A DNA stretch of 64,000 nt from the NCBI RefSeq assembly GCF_029953635.1, contig NZ_CP124543.1, forward strand, positions 3,265,455 to 3,329,454, in the 5' to 3' direction. Position numbers and translations under genes: made by a program. Below, piece after piece: positions 1-8,522 of the stretch (position 1 is the stretch's first letter; the number at the start of each line of letters is the position of its first letter). The notes beneath the pieces were generated by a model. That model had not been told where the DNA came from, searched no databases, and saw nothing but the letters and a program-made list of their open reading frames with translations. This DNA comes from Halotia branconii CENA392. GTDB taxonomy: Bacteria > Cyanobacteriota > Cyanobacteriia > Cyanobacteriales > Nostocaceae.

Positions 1-711
1 TAAAATTGCTTGCCATTCATCCTCAGAAAGAGATTGGATAACTATTTGCATATCAAAACAATCACAAGCAGCGGCAATCAAAGCTGCAATGATCTTTTCT
101 ACACTAAGATTTTGGGGTAGTTCCACAGTTTTTGAAGGTTCTACACCAAATATTTGAGCAAACAATTCAGCATCTTGATTTAAGCGAATTGAACCATGTT
201 GTAAAACTGCTTTTCCACGTCGTAGTTGGGCGCTACCAATCAGTTTAGTTTCATCTGGTAAAACTAAATCTGCGCCTGTGGCAGTACCAAAACAGTTGGG
301 GTTGTGGATATAGCCCCGCCCAGCTCTACCATAATGCAATTCAACGCCAAGCGATCGCCAGCCTTGAACCAAAAACTCACAAACTTTTTCGTATACTTGC
401 AGGCGACTACCACTTAGCCCAGATGTAATCACAGCATAAGTTAAATCGCCTTGGTGTAAAACAGCCCTACCACCAGTAACACGCCGCACTAAGTCTAGTT
501 TCTGACCTTGCCAAGTCAAGTTTTGCCAATGTTCAGGATATTGACGTTGATGATATCCCAGAGAAATAGCAGGTGGCGACCAAGTGTAAAAACGCAGAGT
601 TGGGGGATGGTGTCCAGACAAGTGTTGCTCTAACAACCACCTATCAATCGCCATCTGCATATCACCAGAGGTTTCTAGTAAAGGAATGAGTCGCCACACT
701 TGATAATTCAA
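1..711 (-). CDS. Lipoate-protein ligase A family protein, 3' end outside window
   Basis: Enzyme of the biotin/lipoate ligase fold that attaches lipoate or octanoate to lipoyl domains of 2-oxoacid dehydrogenases and the glycine cleavage H protein. The minus strand reads without a stop from 711 to the window edge. It shows an N-terminal MAIDRWLLEQ segment, then SPPAISLGYHQ, the family motif RRVTGGRAVLHQGDLTY, and later GTATGADLV and KLIGSAQLRRGKAVLQHGS, which match the ligase substrate pocket. The start is probably the TTG at 711, because an in-frame TAA lies just upstream and no ATG precedes the conserved block; a GTG six codons in is also possible. The C-terminus is missing because the window begins inside the gene. 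The assignment is by motif; lipoyl versus octanoyl preference cannot be told. Confidence 0.85.
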   Translation of the reverse strand, partial: MNYQVWRLIPLLETSGDMQMAIDRWLLEQHLSGHHPPTLRFYTWSPPAISLGYHQRQYPEHWQNLTWQGQKLDLVRRVTGGRAVLHQGDLTYAVITSGLSGSRLQVYEKVCEFLVQGWRSLGVELHYGRAGRGYIHNPNCFGTATGADLVLPDETKLIGSAQLRRGKAVLQHGSIRLNQDAELFAQIFGVEPSKTVELPQNLSVEKIIAALIAAACDCFDMQIVIQSLSEDEWQAIL

Positions 712-721
712 AAGTTAAGAA

Positions 722-1198
722 TTAGTTACCAAATTCAGCTTGTAAAGCTTCATCGTTATCATCAGCGATTGTAGCTACGATAGTAATCAACCGGGAAACT
801 TCCGCAGGAGATAATTCTTCTAGAGTGCGTGTCGAGATCACAACTACTTGGTTGTCAATAATACCAAAACTGGCTTCTAGAGTGCTGGAGCAATTCATTT
901 CCAAAAGCTGCCGCATCAGCTTGGGTTCATCTTTAGCAGGTAATTTTAGGACTATAGACCACACTGTGATTGTATCTTCGTCAGTTTTGCCAGTGAGTTG
1001 TACAAACACTTCCACACTGCCATACTTAAACTTCCAGAGATAACCGCCCTCTGGAGTATGGCTGACCATTGCACTGTCATCTTGTTCTAAAGTATCAATC
1101 ACATTTTCGATGACTTCTACATGATTAATGTTTGTTGTTTCCATGATCACTGCATCATCGAGTTCGTTGCTAGATAGGGTTTCTTGGTAGCTTGCCAT
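722..1198 (-). CDS. YbjN domain-containing protein
   Basis: A 158-residue acidic cytoplasmic protein of the YbjN family, which has a fold like type III secretion chaperones. The family is common in cyanobacteria and its role is not settled. The N-terminal 30 residues are polar and variable. The domain runs from about residue 25 (VEVIENVIDTLEQDD) to 150, with the conserved WKFKYGSVEVFVQL strand pair, the LMRQLLEMNCSSTLEASFGI helix and a C-terminal SPAEVSRLITIVATIADDNDEAL helix. The gene lies only 10 bp upstream of the lipoate ligase in the same direction, so they may share a transcript. It is divergent from the Rieske gene, with 128 bp between the two starts. No signal peptide or membrane segment is seen. 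Confidence 0.8.
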   Translation of the reverse strand: MASYQETLSSNELDDAVIMETTNINHVEVIENVIDTLEQDDSAMVSHTPEGGYLWKFKYGSVEVFVQLTGKTDEDTITVWSIVLKLPAKDEPKLMRQLLEMNCSSTLEASFGIIDNQVVVISTRTLEELSPAEVSRLITIVATIADDNDEALQAEFGN

Positions 1199-1326
1199 AC
1201 AGATTTTTGTTTCAATATACTAGCTGTTTGCTCTACACATACTTTATAGCTTGTAGGCGCAGTTGTTTGAGTCCCGGAAGTGATATTTTGATCATCAGTT
1301 ATATTAATGCCAATTTTCTGTGACTT

Positions 1327-2376
1327 ATGTCTTCTATCTCTCAAACCGTGCAAAATCGTGATGTTCGTCAGCTGGGTATTAACCCCAATCACTGGTATGT
1401 GGTTGCACGTAGTACTGAAGTCACAACTCAACCTATAGGTGTGATAATCTGGCAACAGGCGATCGCACTTTATCGAGATAGTCAAGGACAAATCCACGCT
1501 TTAGAAGATCGCTGTCCCCATCGTCAAGTTAAACTTAGTCATGGCCAGGCGATCGCTGATGAATTAGAATGTGCATATCACGGTTGGCGCTTCAATTCTG
1601 TAGGTGAATGTGTAGCGGTTCCCTACTTAGCAGCAAATCAAAAATTACCAAATTGTCAAATTCGTCATTACCCTGTCAAAGAACAAGACGGCTTTATCTG
1701 GCTGTTTCCTGGAGATATTGAACCTGTTACAGAACCTTTAGGTTTACCAGAATGGGAACATTTAAATTATATTGCCACAGTTGCAGTTATTAAATGCAAC
1801 GCTCATTATTCTTATTTAATTGAAAATCTGATGGATATGTATCACGGGCATTTACATCAAGATTTGCAAGCGTGGGCACAAGCAACCCTGCAAGATATAG
1901 ACGAAGATGCTAACCGAGTGGATGCTCATTATCAAGCACAAAGTTATTACAAAATAGATAAAATTTGGTCGATATCGCAATTATTTTTTCCTGCTTTGCG
2001 GCGGCTACATCCTGAACCATTGGATGTAAGTTATATTTATCCGCATTGGGTTTCCACTTTGGGGAAAGACTTCAAAATTTACTGCTTATTGTGTCCGGTA
2101 AATGAGACACAAACAAAAGCTTATTTGATTCATTTCACTTCATTAAATGCCTTTTGGCGATTACACAAATTGCCAATCTGGTTTCGACGATTTATCAAAA
2201 ACAGCTTGTTTGGCGCAGCGCAAAAGTTACTTGATGGTTTAGTGATTCAAGATGTGCAAATGATTGAGGAAGAACAACAAGCATATTTACAGAATCCCCA
2301 AAGGCGGAATTATGAGTTAAATCGGGCATTAGTAAGTGTACAAAGATTGATGAAAGATCGGGTTGATCTTTTGTAA
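1327..2376 (+). CDS. Rieske 2Fe-2S aromatic ring-hydroxylating oxygenase, alpha-type
   Basis: A 349-residue oxygenase of the Rieske non-heme iron type, the group that includes pheophorbide a oxygenase and related plant and cyanobacterial enzymes. The Rieske domain (about residues 20-125) holds the cluster ligands C63-P-H65 and C82-AY-H85 in DRCPHRQVKLSHG and CAYHGWRF. The catalytic domain holds the mononuclear iron site at N167-LMD170-MYH173 followed by H175 and H177; the spacing of the second histidine is slightly shorter than the usual HxxxxH. Such enzymes receive electrons from ferredoxin and hydroxylate or cleave a ring; the substrate here cannot be inferred. The start ATG is supported by the conserved NHWYVVARS segment soon after. 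No reductase or ferredoxin gene is adjacent. Confidence 0.85.
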   Translation: MSSISQTVQNRDVRQLGINPNHWYVVARSTEVTTQPIGVIIWQQAIALYRDSQGQIHALEDRCPHRQVKLSHGQAIADELECAYHGWRFNSVGECVAVPYLAANQKLPNCQIRHYPVKEQDGFIWLFPGDIEPVTEPLGLPEWEHLNYIATVAVIKCNAHYSYLIENLMDMYHGHLHQDLQAWAQATLQDIDEDANRVDAHYQAQSYYKIDKIWSISQLFFPALRRLHPEPLDVSYIYPHWVSTLGKDFKIYCLLCPVNETQTKAYLIHFTSLNAFWRLHKLPIWFRRFIKNSLFGAAQKLLDGLVIQDVQMIEEEQQAYLQNPQRRNYELNRALVSVQRLMKDRVDLL

Positions 2377-2568
2377 CTTGTAATGATTAACTCGACTGTA
2401 AGAACTTAGCCCACATAACAAAGTCATTTAACTCACATAATTAACATCGTTCTGACAGAGTGCAAACTACAGGTAATTAAAATGAAAGTCGAACAGAGAG
2501 TTATAGATATTTCAAGCATTGCAGGTGAAGTTAGAGCTTTAATCGCTTTCCTAATTTGTTAGTTTGCT

Positions 2569-5559
2569 CTATAGAGTTTGTGAAGAACATAATCTATCTT
2601 TCTCTCGTTTTTTATTATTTAACTTCAAAGAATAATCTTCGTAATCTTCATAATCTTTAACCCAATCACAACCTTCACTTAGCAAAGAATCTAAATTTTT
2701 TATCTCCCATCGTTCTACTATATCATTGTCACCATTGTCGCCGGCAGCAACAATATATTTACCATTGGGACTAAAACTAATATTTATAGTTTGATTCCAA
2801 CTTCCACTAAACTGCGCTAATTGACGACCTTTAAAATCCCAAATTTTTACTAATTTACCATTATCAGCTGTAGCAATAAGATTTTTAAATTCTCCGTCCT
2901 GTGAACTAATATCTGCTGTTTTAATGTCTGCTTTACTGAAAACTTCTTTTGCTTGCGGAAGATCAACATTTTCATTTTCAGATATTTTTTCAAAAAAATT
3001 CTCAGCTAATTTCCAAAGTATCATCTCATGATTACGACCAATAGTTACAATATAATTACTATCTGGAGTAAACTTAACACTTATTACTTCACTGTTAAGA
3101 CGAATAAAATTCTTTTTAATCGATTCGCCTTTCAAATTCCAAAGATTAATTCTACCTTTTGTATTTCCAGTTGCAATAAGTGTACCATTTGGACTAAAAC
3201 TTGCACTAGTGACTTCATCTTGTGAATCATTGATAGGTCTGTCTAAATTTCCTCCAAAATCCCGAAGCTTGGCCTTTCTATTTTGTTCCGATACAGTCAC
3301 AAATTTCTCATCTTTTGATAAAATGACCTTTGCAATATTTTTGTCTTTTTTTATTAATTCAAGCGTTGGTTCTTTTGAAAAATTCCAGAGTTGAACACAA
3401 CCGTTCATGTCTACAATTGCAAAATGATCTTTGTCTGGACTAATAGCTATGTTTTTTGCTGTAATAAGATTCCCTAAATAGTCTTTTAAATATTTAAAAT
3501 CTTCATTTGTTTGACTTTCAAGGTTACGTACTTGAATTTTTCCATCTTCTTGAAGAATAACAAGTCTCTGCCTTTGATCACTTTTAGATATTTGACCTAA
3601 TCCTATATCTCTAATTTTTTCTGAAAATTCTGCGAAAGGCTTTTGGTAAAGTTTTGACATTTCCCAAAGCTTCACTATTTCGTCTTCACCTCCTGTTGCA
3701 AGATATATCTTGTTCTGGCTATTATTACTCGGATTAAAATTTATACTATATATTCTTCCTTGGTTAGCATTCAATTTAACATCCAAATCTACCTTTTCTA
3801 CTTTTGGTGCTAGTCGCCATAATTGAATTTCTCCATTTTCTCCTGCTGCTGCAATCAGTTTTCCGTCAGAACTAATACTAACGATAAGTTCTTTAGTCTC
3901 GTTAGTAATGATAGTCTCATTTAAAGAGATGTTTTTCGAGTTTAGGTGCAAATTCCATACTTTAATTGTTCCATCCTTCGCTGCCGTGACAATTAAGCTT
4001 CCATCAGTACTAAAATTCAAACTTTTTATTCCTTTTTGCTGTGTATCCTGTTCTATTTCATCTGAAATTACAATTTCTGTATCCAGAACAGACATTTTCC
4101 CTAATTTGACTTTACTACTTGCATTTTTCAATGTTACTAATAAATATTCATTTGTATTATTTTTTTGACAAAAAGCTATCGTATTAATATTTAATATATT
4201 AAAATTCGACGGTAATTTTAATTCAGTTAACTTTACTAATTTTGCTGTTGTATCATAATTTACTTGCCAAACTTTCAGCAAATTTTCTGGACTACCAATT
4301 GTTGCTAAAAGTTTGCCATCAGGACTAAAATTAGCACTTGTAATCTCTCCTTGACTGTATATCTGTTCTTGCTTACTTTCTATATTGATACCAGATAAAT
4401 CCCAAAACTTTATTATAGGTTCTTTATCGCCAACTGTAGCAATTATATTTTTTTGGGGAACAAAAGTTATAATTTTTATATTTCCCTGATCTATATTATT
4501 AGGGTGAATAAGTTTACTTGTTGAAATGTGTGATAAATTCCATAGCCTTCCCGAACCGTCTTCACCTGCGGAAGCTAACCATTGATCTTTTTGTTTCTCT
4601 TTTGACTGCTCTATACCAAAATTGACACTTCTAACTGGAGCTTCATGCTCGGTAAAACGATTCTTTTCGTAAATATTGTCTAGCACATATTGAAGAGCAT
4701 AAATAGGGCTGATAGCCGGATATTCTAAAATTTGTGAATAATTTTTCTTTTGAAGTTTCTTTTGTAATTCTTGTCCAGATTTAATTGATAAAAGTAATGA
4801 ATCCAATTGTTTTCCTATGGATTTATCAAAATTTTCAACAATTTCTTCTCCTTGGCTTTGTAATTTAATATTATTAATAGGTTCAACTATTAAAGATAAT
4901 AATATTAGGATAAATACAAATACTAAAGCTGATAAAATCATATAACGTATCACATTATCAAAATTCAATCGAATTCTTCTAAACCTTCTCCTCAAAAAAC
5001 AACAAACATAAATAAAAACTTGCTTTATAACCTCTGCAACATTGTTAACTTTATTTCTAGATCCAGAGTAAATTCGTATTGGAATAGAATAATCTGGGAA
5101 AGGAAAAGAAATTTTTTTTATTTCTTGCTGAACCCAATCTCGATTAAAGACCAATTCATATATTCTTTTAGCAATTTTTAATTTTTCATTTTCAGTCTTT
5201 ACTAGTTTGGATGATAATAAAATATTTTGTATACGATTTTCATTATCGAACGCTAATTCATAACCTCTTAAAATTGTTTCATATAGTTTTAACGCTGAAT
5301 TAACATCTCTGGGTTCATTATTTACATTATTTATAAGTCGATTTTTTACTTCTATCCAAGAACGATGATATTGTTCATTTCCATTCTCCCATCCATTTAT
5401 TATTTGAATATTGACTAATTCATCTACCCCTTGTGTATCTCCACACTGCTGCATTGTACTTGAATTATTAAGAGCTGCATGGCAAAGACGATCGATTAAT
5501 AATCGATCGTCTTCAGCCCAATGTAATATTCTGTTGTAGATACAATCAAACAAAATCAA
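2569..5559 (-). CDS. WD40 repeat membrane protein with partial effector-associated domain, probably 5'-truncated
   Basis: A 996-residue protein. The first 40 residues (RILHWAEDDRLL...RLCHAALNNSS) resemble the second half of effector-associated domain 1, which normally begins about 40 residues earlier, so the N-terminus is probably lost. A poorly conserved region follows, with a basic RRRFRRIRLNF stretch and one strong membrane helix near residues 205-228. From about residue 300 to 960 there are roughly 13 WD40 blades, each with a GH- or SF-type start and a WxL/WD end (KVWNL, QLWRL, KLWEM, NLWNL, KIWDF). The C-terminal GCDWVKDY segment is typical of cyanobacterial WD40 effectors. The only start is a TTG at 5559. 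The gene is more AT-rich than its flanks and lies head-to-head with the tubulin-like remnant. In such proteins the adaptor domain recruits partners in conflict systems; that role is inferred. Confidence 0.75.
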   Translation of the reverse strand: MILFDCIYNRILHWAEDDRLLIDRLCHAALNNSSTMQQCGDTQGVDELVNIQIINGWENGNEQYHRSWIEVKNRLINNVNNEPRDVNSALKLYETILRGYELAFDNENRIQNILLSSKLVKTENEKLKIAKRIYELVFNRDWVQQEIKKISFPFPDYSIPIRIYSGSRNKVNNVAEVIKQVFIYVCCFLRRRFRRIRLNFDNVIRYMILSALVFVFILILLSLIVEPINNIKLQSQGEEIVENFDKSIGKQLDSLLLSIKSGQELQKKLQKKNYSQILEYPAISPIYALQYVLDNIYEKNRFTEHEAPVRSVNFGIEQSKEKQKDQWLASAGEDGSGRLWNLSHISTSKLIHPNNIDQGNIKIITFVPQKNIIATVGDKEPIIKFWDLSGINIESKQEQIYSQGEITSANFSPDGKLLATIGSPENLLKVWQVNYDTTAKLVKLTELKLPSNFNILNINTIAFCQKNNTNEYLLVTLKNASSKVKLGKMSVLDTEIVISDEIEQDTQQKGIKSLNFSTDGSLIVTAAKDGTIKVWNLHLNSKNISLNETIITNETKELIVSISSDGKLIAAAGENGEIQLWRLAPKVEKVDLDVKLNANQGRIYSINFNPSNNSQNKIYLATGGEDEIVKLWEMSKLYQKPFAEFSEKIRDIGLGQISKSDQRQRLVILQEDGKIQVRNLESQTNEDFKYLKDYLGNLITAKNIAISPDKDHFAIVDMNGCVQLWNFSKEPTLELIKKDKNIAKVILSKDEKFVTVSEQNRKAKLRDFGGNLDRPINDSQDEVTSASFSPNGTLIATGNTKGRINLWNLKGESIKKNFIRLNSEVISVKFTPDSNYIVTIGRNHEMILWKLAENFFEKISENENVDLPQAKEVFSKADIKTADISSQDGEFKNLIATADNGKLVKIWDFKGRQLAQFSGSWNQTINISFSPNGKYIVAAGDNGDNDIVERWEIKNLDSLLSEGCDWVKDYEDYEDYSLKLNNKKREKDRLCSSQTL
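5485..5513. repeat. Perfect 14+1+14 inverted repeat inside the WD40 gene start
   Basis: Arms AAGACGATCGATTA and TAATCGATCGTCTT with one central base form a perfect palindrome about 50 bp inside the minus-strand WD40 gene. It encodes the residues DDRLLIDRL. It lies next to the deletion junction at about 5540, so it may have helped the rearrangement, or may simply come from the symmetric codons. Confidence 0.7.
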
Positions 5560-6738
5560 CCTACTTTAGGAAGTTTATTTGATGTACTTTATACAAAAGA
5601 AGAAAGGGAAGTTAGTTTAGATATTGGTTTTCGCGGCAGACCAGCAATAGGTTCAGCTGTTATGAGCCAAGTTGATTTAGATAAATTGGATCGAGAACCT
5701 TGGGGAAGTTTAATTAAACAAATTCAAGGAGATATTAGTGCTGGGCAAAATCCCAAAGTATTTTTATGCGGTTCTATTTTTGGGGGAACTGGAGCTTCAG
5801 GTTTACCAACGATCGCCCGGTTAATTGATAATAAATTAAAAAGAATTAACGTGCGCGATCGCATCAAAATAGGCTGCTTGTTTGTTCTACCTTATTTTGG
5901 CTTCTCGCCCCCAGCAGGAGAAGACCCAGATGGTATATATGCCCGTTCAGAGCAGTTTTCGTTGAACACAGAAGCTGCACTAAGATACTATGTCACACAA
6001 GGGCAAGAAATATTTGATGCTGTTTATTTACTGGGGAATGAAAATTTTTCCCAAGTTCAGTTTAGCATTGGCAAGAATAGTCAACGCAATCAACCACACT
6101 TTATTGAATTGTATGCCGGTTTAGCTGCACGACATTTTTTATTAACTCCTCCGCCACAAAAGGGAGCAGTTGTATTAATTAGTCGTGAAAATAGAAATAT
6201 GCTGACTTGGGAAGATATTGCCGATACGGATGAAGTCAAACAAAAATTAATCAATGCTACTCGATTTGCTTATGCTTGGCTAGTAGAAATTGCTTCCGAA
6301 CTTACTAATGCTAGAAAACAGGGAGCAGACAGGTTTGGCAGATTAGCTCCTTGGTTAACTCGATTTTATCGTACTAATAGCAATCAAACTAATTTGCCTG
6401 ACTTTTCTGAAGCCAAAGAGCAGCAAGCAATACAAATAATTAATCGATGGTGTCAAGAATATCTGCGTTGGTTATCAGCTATTCATCAATGTGATTCCGA
6501 ACGAGTAGCACTTTTTAATACAGATATTTTTTCTAATCTTGACAAACAATTAAAAGAAGAAGAACAAAATAATCTGGTGATTGGTGATAACAGAGATAGA
6601 ACTAGAAAAGCACAAGATAATCCTAAAAGATTGAAAGAGCGATTAAATCCTAATCAAATAACACCGCCCAACCAAGGCACAATGGGACTGGCAAAAGCTG
6701 TATATCTGGAATTAAGTAATCTTTGGGGAACAAACTAA
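5527..6738 (+). pseudogene. Tubulin-like protein, 5'-truncated
   Basis: The frame is open from 5527 (after a TAA at 5524) to 6738, and the protein-like sequence begins well before the first ATG at 5662: QPTLGSLFDVLYTKEERE and LDIGFRGRPAIGSAV precede it. The key motif is FLCGSIFGGTGASGLPTIARL at about residue 80, which matches the glycine-rich GGTGxG loop of tubulin/FtsZ GTPases and bacterial tubulin-like proteins. It is followed by a hydrophobic strand (IKIGCLFVLPYF), an acidic loop and a long helical C-terminal half. The N-terminal part expected to carry the first nucleotide loops is absent, so the gene is probably dead unless it restarts at 5662. It lies 3 bp before the next gene, as in an operon. 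The assignment rests on one motif plus context. Confidence 0.5.
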
Positions 6739-6741
6739 ATT

Positions 6742-6952
6742 ATGACTTTTTTAGTATTGCCAAAATTAAAGAATGATAGTGATGTTAGACCGAGCGATAA
6801 AATCGGTAGATGGGATGCACAATCTCCCAAAGCTTTTCAGGATGTAGCTTTCAGCCTAGATTACAAATCTCCAGGACGAATTAAAAGTGTTAGTTCTGTG
6901 CCTACAATGTGGGCACGTCCAATGTCGATGGAGATGGCTTTACATAATAAGG
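6742..6952 (+). pseudogene. N-terminal stump (about 70 residues) of an unknown gene cut by an insertion sequence
   Basis: ATG is 3 bp after the tubulin-like stop. The native sequence reads MTFLVLPKLKNDSDVRPSD, then KIGRWDAQSPKAFQDVAFSL and on to MSMEMALHNK, after which the frame enters the inverted repeat of the ISAzo13-like element. The remaining codons up to 7053 come from the insertion sequence and its hairpin. The family is not recognised. The tight spacing argues for co-translation with the tubulin-like gene. A possible 3' remnant of the same gene lies just left of the ASKHA gene, where an open frame ends SLRLIVRYE at 10569. The gene is not functional here. Confidence 0.6.
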
Positions 6953-7001
6953 GACTTCCAAGGAATAAAATGACCAATTATAATAATGATAATCATTCTA
7001 A

Positions 7002-7044
7002 GGGGGGAAGGAGAAGCAGCCGCAGGCTGCTTCTCCTTCCCCCC
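7002..7044. repeat. Perfect 20-bp-stem hairpin at left end of ISAzo13-like element
   Basis: Arms GGGGGGAAGGAGAAGCAGCC and its exact complement enclose a 3-base GCA loop. The hairpin lies between the terminal repeat and the transposase start at 7092. It could block transcription entering from outside or mark the end for the transposase. Confidence 0.85.
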
Positions 7045-7091
7045 TATTCGTAGTAAATTCAATTTGGAGGGAATTTTGTGGGTGGACAGGA

Positions 7092-8320
7092 GTGTTGCTC
7101 GAATTAACTGATTCAGTCAAAAAAGTATTCAAGGAAACAGCAAACCAACTCAAAGGTGCAGCAAGGCGGCGTTTTCAAGCACAAATTGTCATGGAATTAG
7201 GTTACGGAGGACAATTACTGGCTCAAAAAGAATTGGGCTGGGATAGAAATACTATTCGTAAAGGAATTAAAGAACTAACCAGTGGGATTAGTTGTATAGA
7301 TAATTATTCAGCTAGGGGTAGATGGAAAGTAGAAGAGCATTTACCAAACCTGTTAGAAGATATCAAAAAATTAGTTGATTTCCAAAGCCAAACAGATCCA
7401 AGTTTTAAAAGCCAAAGGCTGTATACACGCCTAACTGCTAGTCAGGTCAGAAAGCTATTAATTGATAAATTTGGTTATACGGATGAACAGTTACCTACTG
7501 AAGAAACAATGAGAGTTAAATTGAATGATTTAGGTTATAGACTCAAGCGAGTAGCAAAAGTTTTACCTCAAAAAAAATTCCAGAAACAGACGCAATCTTT
7601 GAACAATTAGCAATAGTTAATCAATCCGCCCTGGATGATCCAAGTATCTTACGTCTCAGTCTGGATGCCAAAGCCCGTGTAGATATTGGCTACTTTGACA
7701 GAGGAGGTAAAAACCGAGTTGTCACAGAAACAGAAGACCATAATTTTCATCCAAAAACTACCGTAACTCCTTACGGCATCTTCCTTCCAGAATTAGACGA
7801 ACTATTTTTATACTTTACAGAGTCTAATGTAACGAGTGATTTTATTGTAGACGTTCTAGAAGATTTTTGGAAGAGTGAGAGTTGGCGATTTTCCTCAATA
7901 AAAACCCTGATTATTAACCAGGATAATGGGACAGATAATAATTCTAGACGTACCCAGTTTATGAAACGTATCGTTGAGTTTGTTCATGAATATCAACTGA
8001 ATATACGTTTAGCCTACTATCCACCCTATCACAGCAAATATAATCCCATCGAGCGAGTATGGGGGATATTAGAAAATTCTTGGAATGGCAGTATTTTAGA
8101 TGAAGTTGCAACCGCTTTAAAATTTGCTCAAAACATGACGTGGAAAGGTAAGAATCCTGTGGTTAAGTTAGTGACTCAAACTTATGAAACTGGGGTTACT
8201 CTTACTAAGGAGGCTATGTCTGCTGTTGAAAAACAAATAGAAAGACTCACTAACTCGGAACATGAAAAATTTCCCGATTTAGGCAAATGGTTTGTTGATA
8301 TTTGTTGTGGCAGCACTTAA
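7092..8320 (+). CDS. ISAzo13-like transposase, two frames joined by -1 slippage at an A8 run
   Basis: DDE transposase of the ISAzo13/IS630 group. The first frame (7092-7610, 172 codons) carries the helix-turn-helix-like N-terminus (LLAQKELGWDRNTIRKGIKEL) and the family block RGRWKVEEHLPNLL. The second frame, entered near 7577 and ending at 8320, carries the catalytic part: LRLSLDAKARVDIGYFDRGG, the NQDNGTDNNSRRTQFMKRI segment, and HSKYNPIERVWGILE with the final acidic residue. The frames meet at eight A residues (7570-7577), where a -1 shift converts ...PQKKF to ...PQKKIPETDAIFEQ and restores the full protein. The start is GTG at 7092 or TTG at 7095 after AGGAG. Slippage could be programmed (ribosomal or by polymerase) or the element could be decayed; the otherwise clean frames favour programmed. 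Confidence 0.85.
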
Positions 8321-8426
8321 TTTTCACTCTTCAGTTTTTAAATCTAAAAACATGAATATTAATTATGATATTGCACTGAAATTATTTACAGAGTGCAGAT
8401 GCAGACTTTTCCTTCTGTGTTTGAGG

Positions 8427-8465
8427 GGGTAAGAGGTGGTTGCCGACGGCAACCACCTCTTACCC
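8427..8465. repeat. Perfect 19-bp-stem hairpin at right end of ISAzo13-like element
   Basis: Arms GGGTAAGAGGTGGTTGCCG and its exact complement around a single A. It mirrors the left hairpin in position but not in sequence. It follows the transposase stop by about 100 bp and may terminate transcription. Confidence 0.85.
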
Positions 8466-8522
8466 TTTCAGAATGATTATCATTATCTCTTAAAGATTAA
8501 CTTATGATTTTTGCTGATTAAT

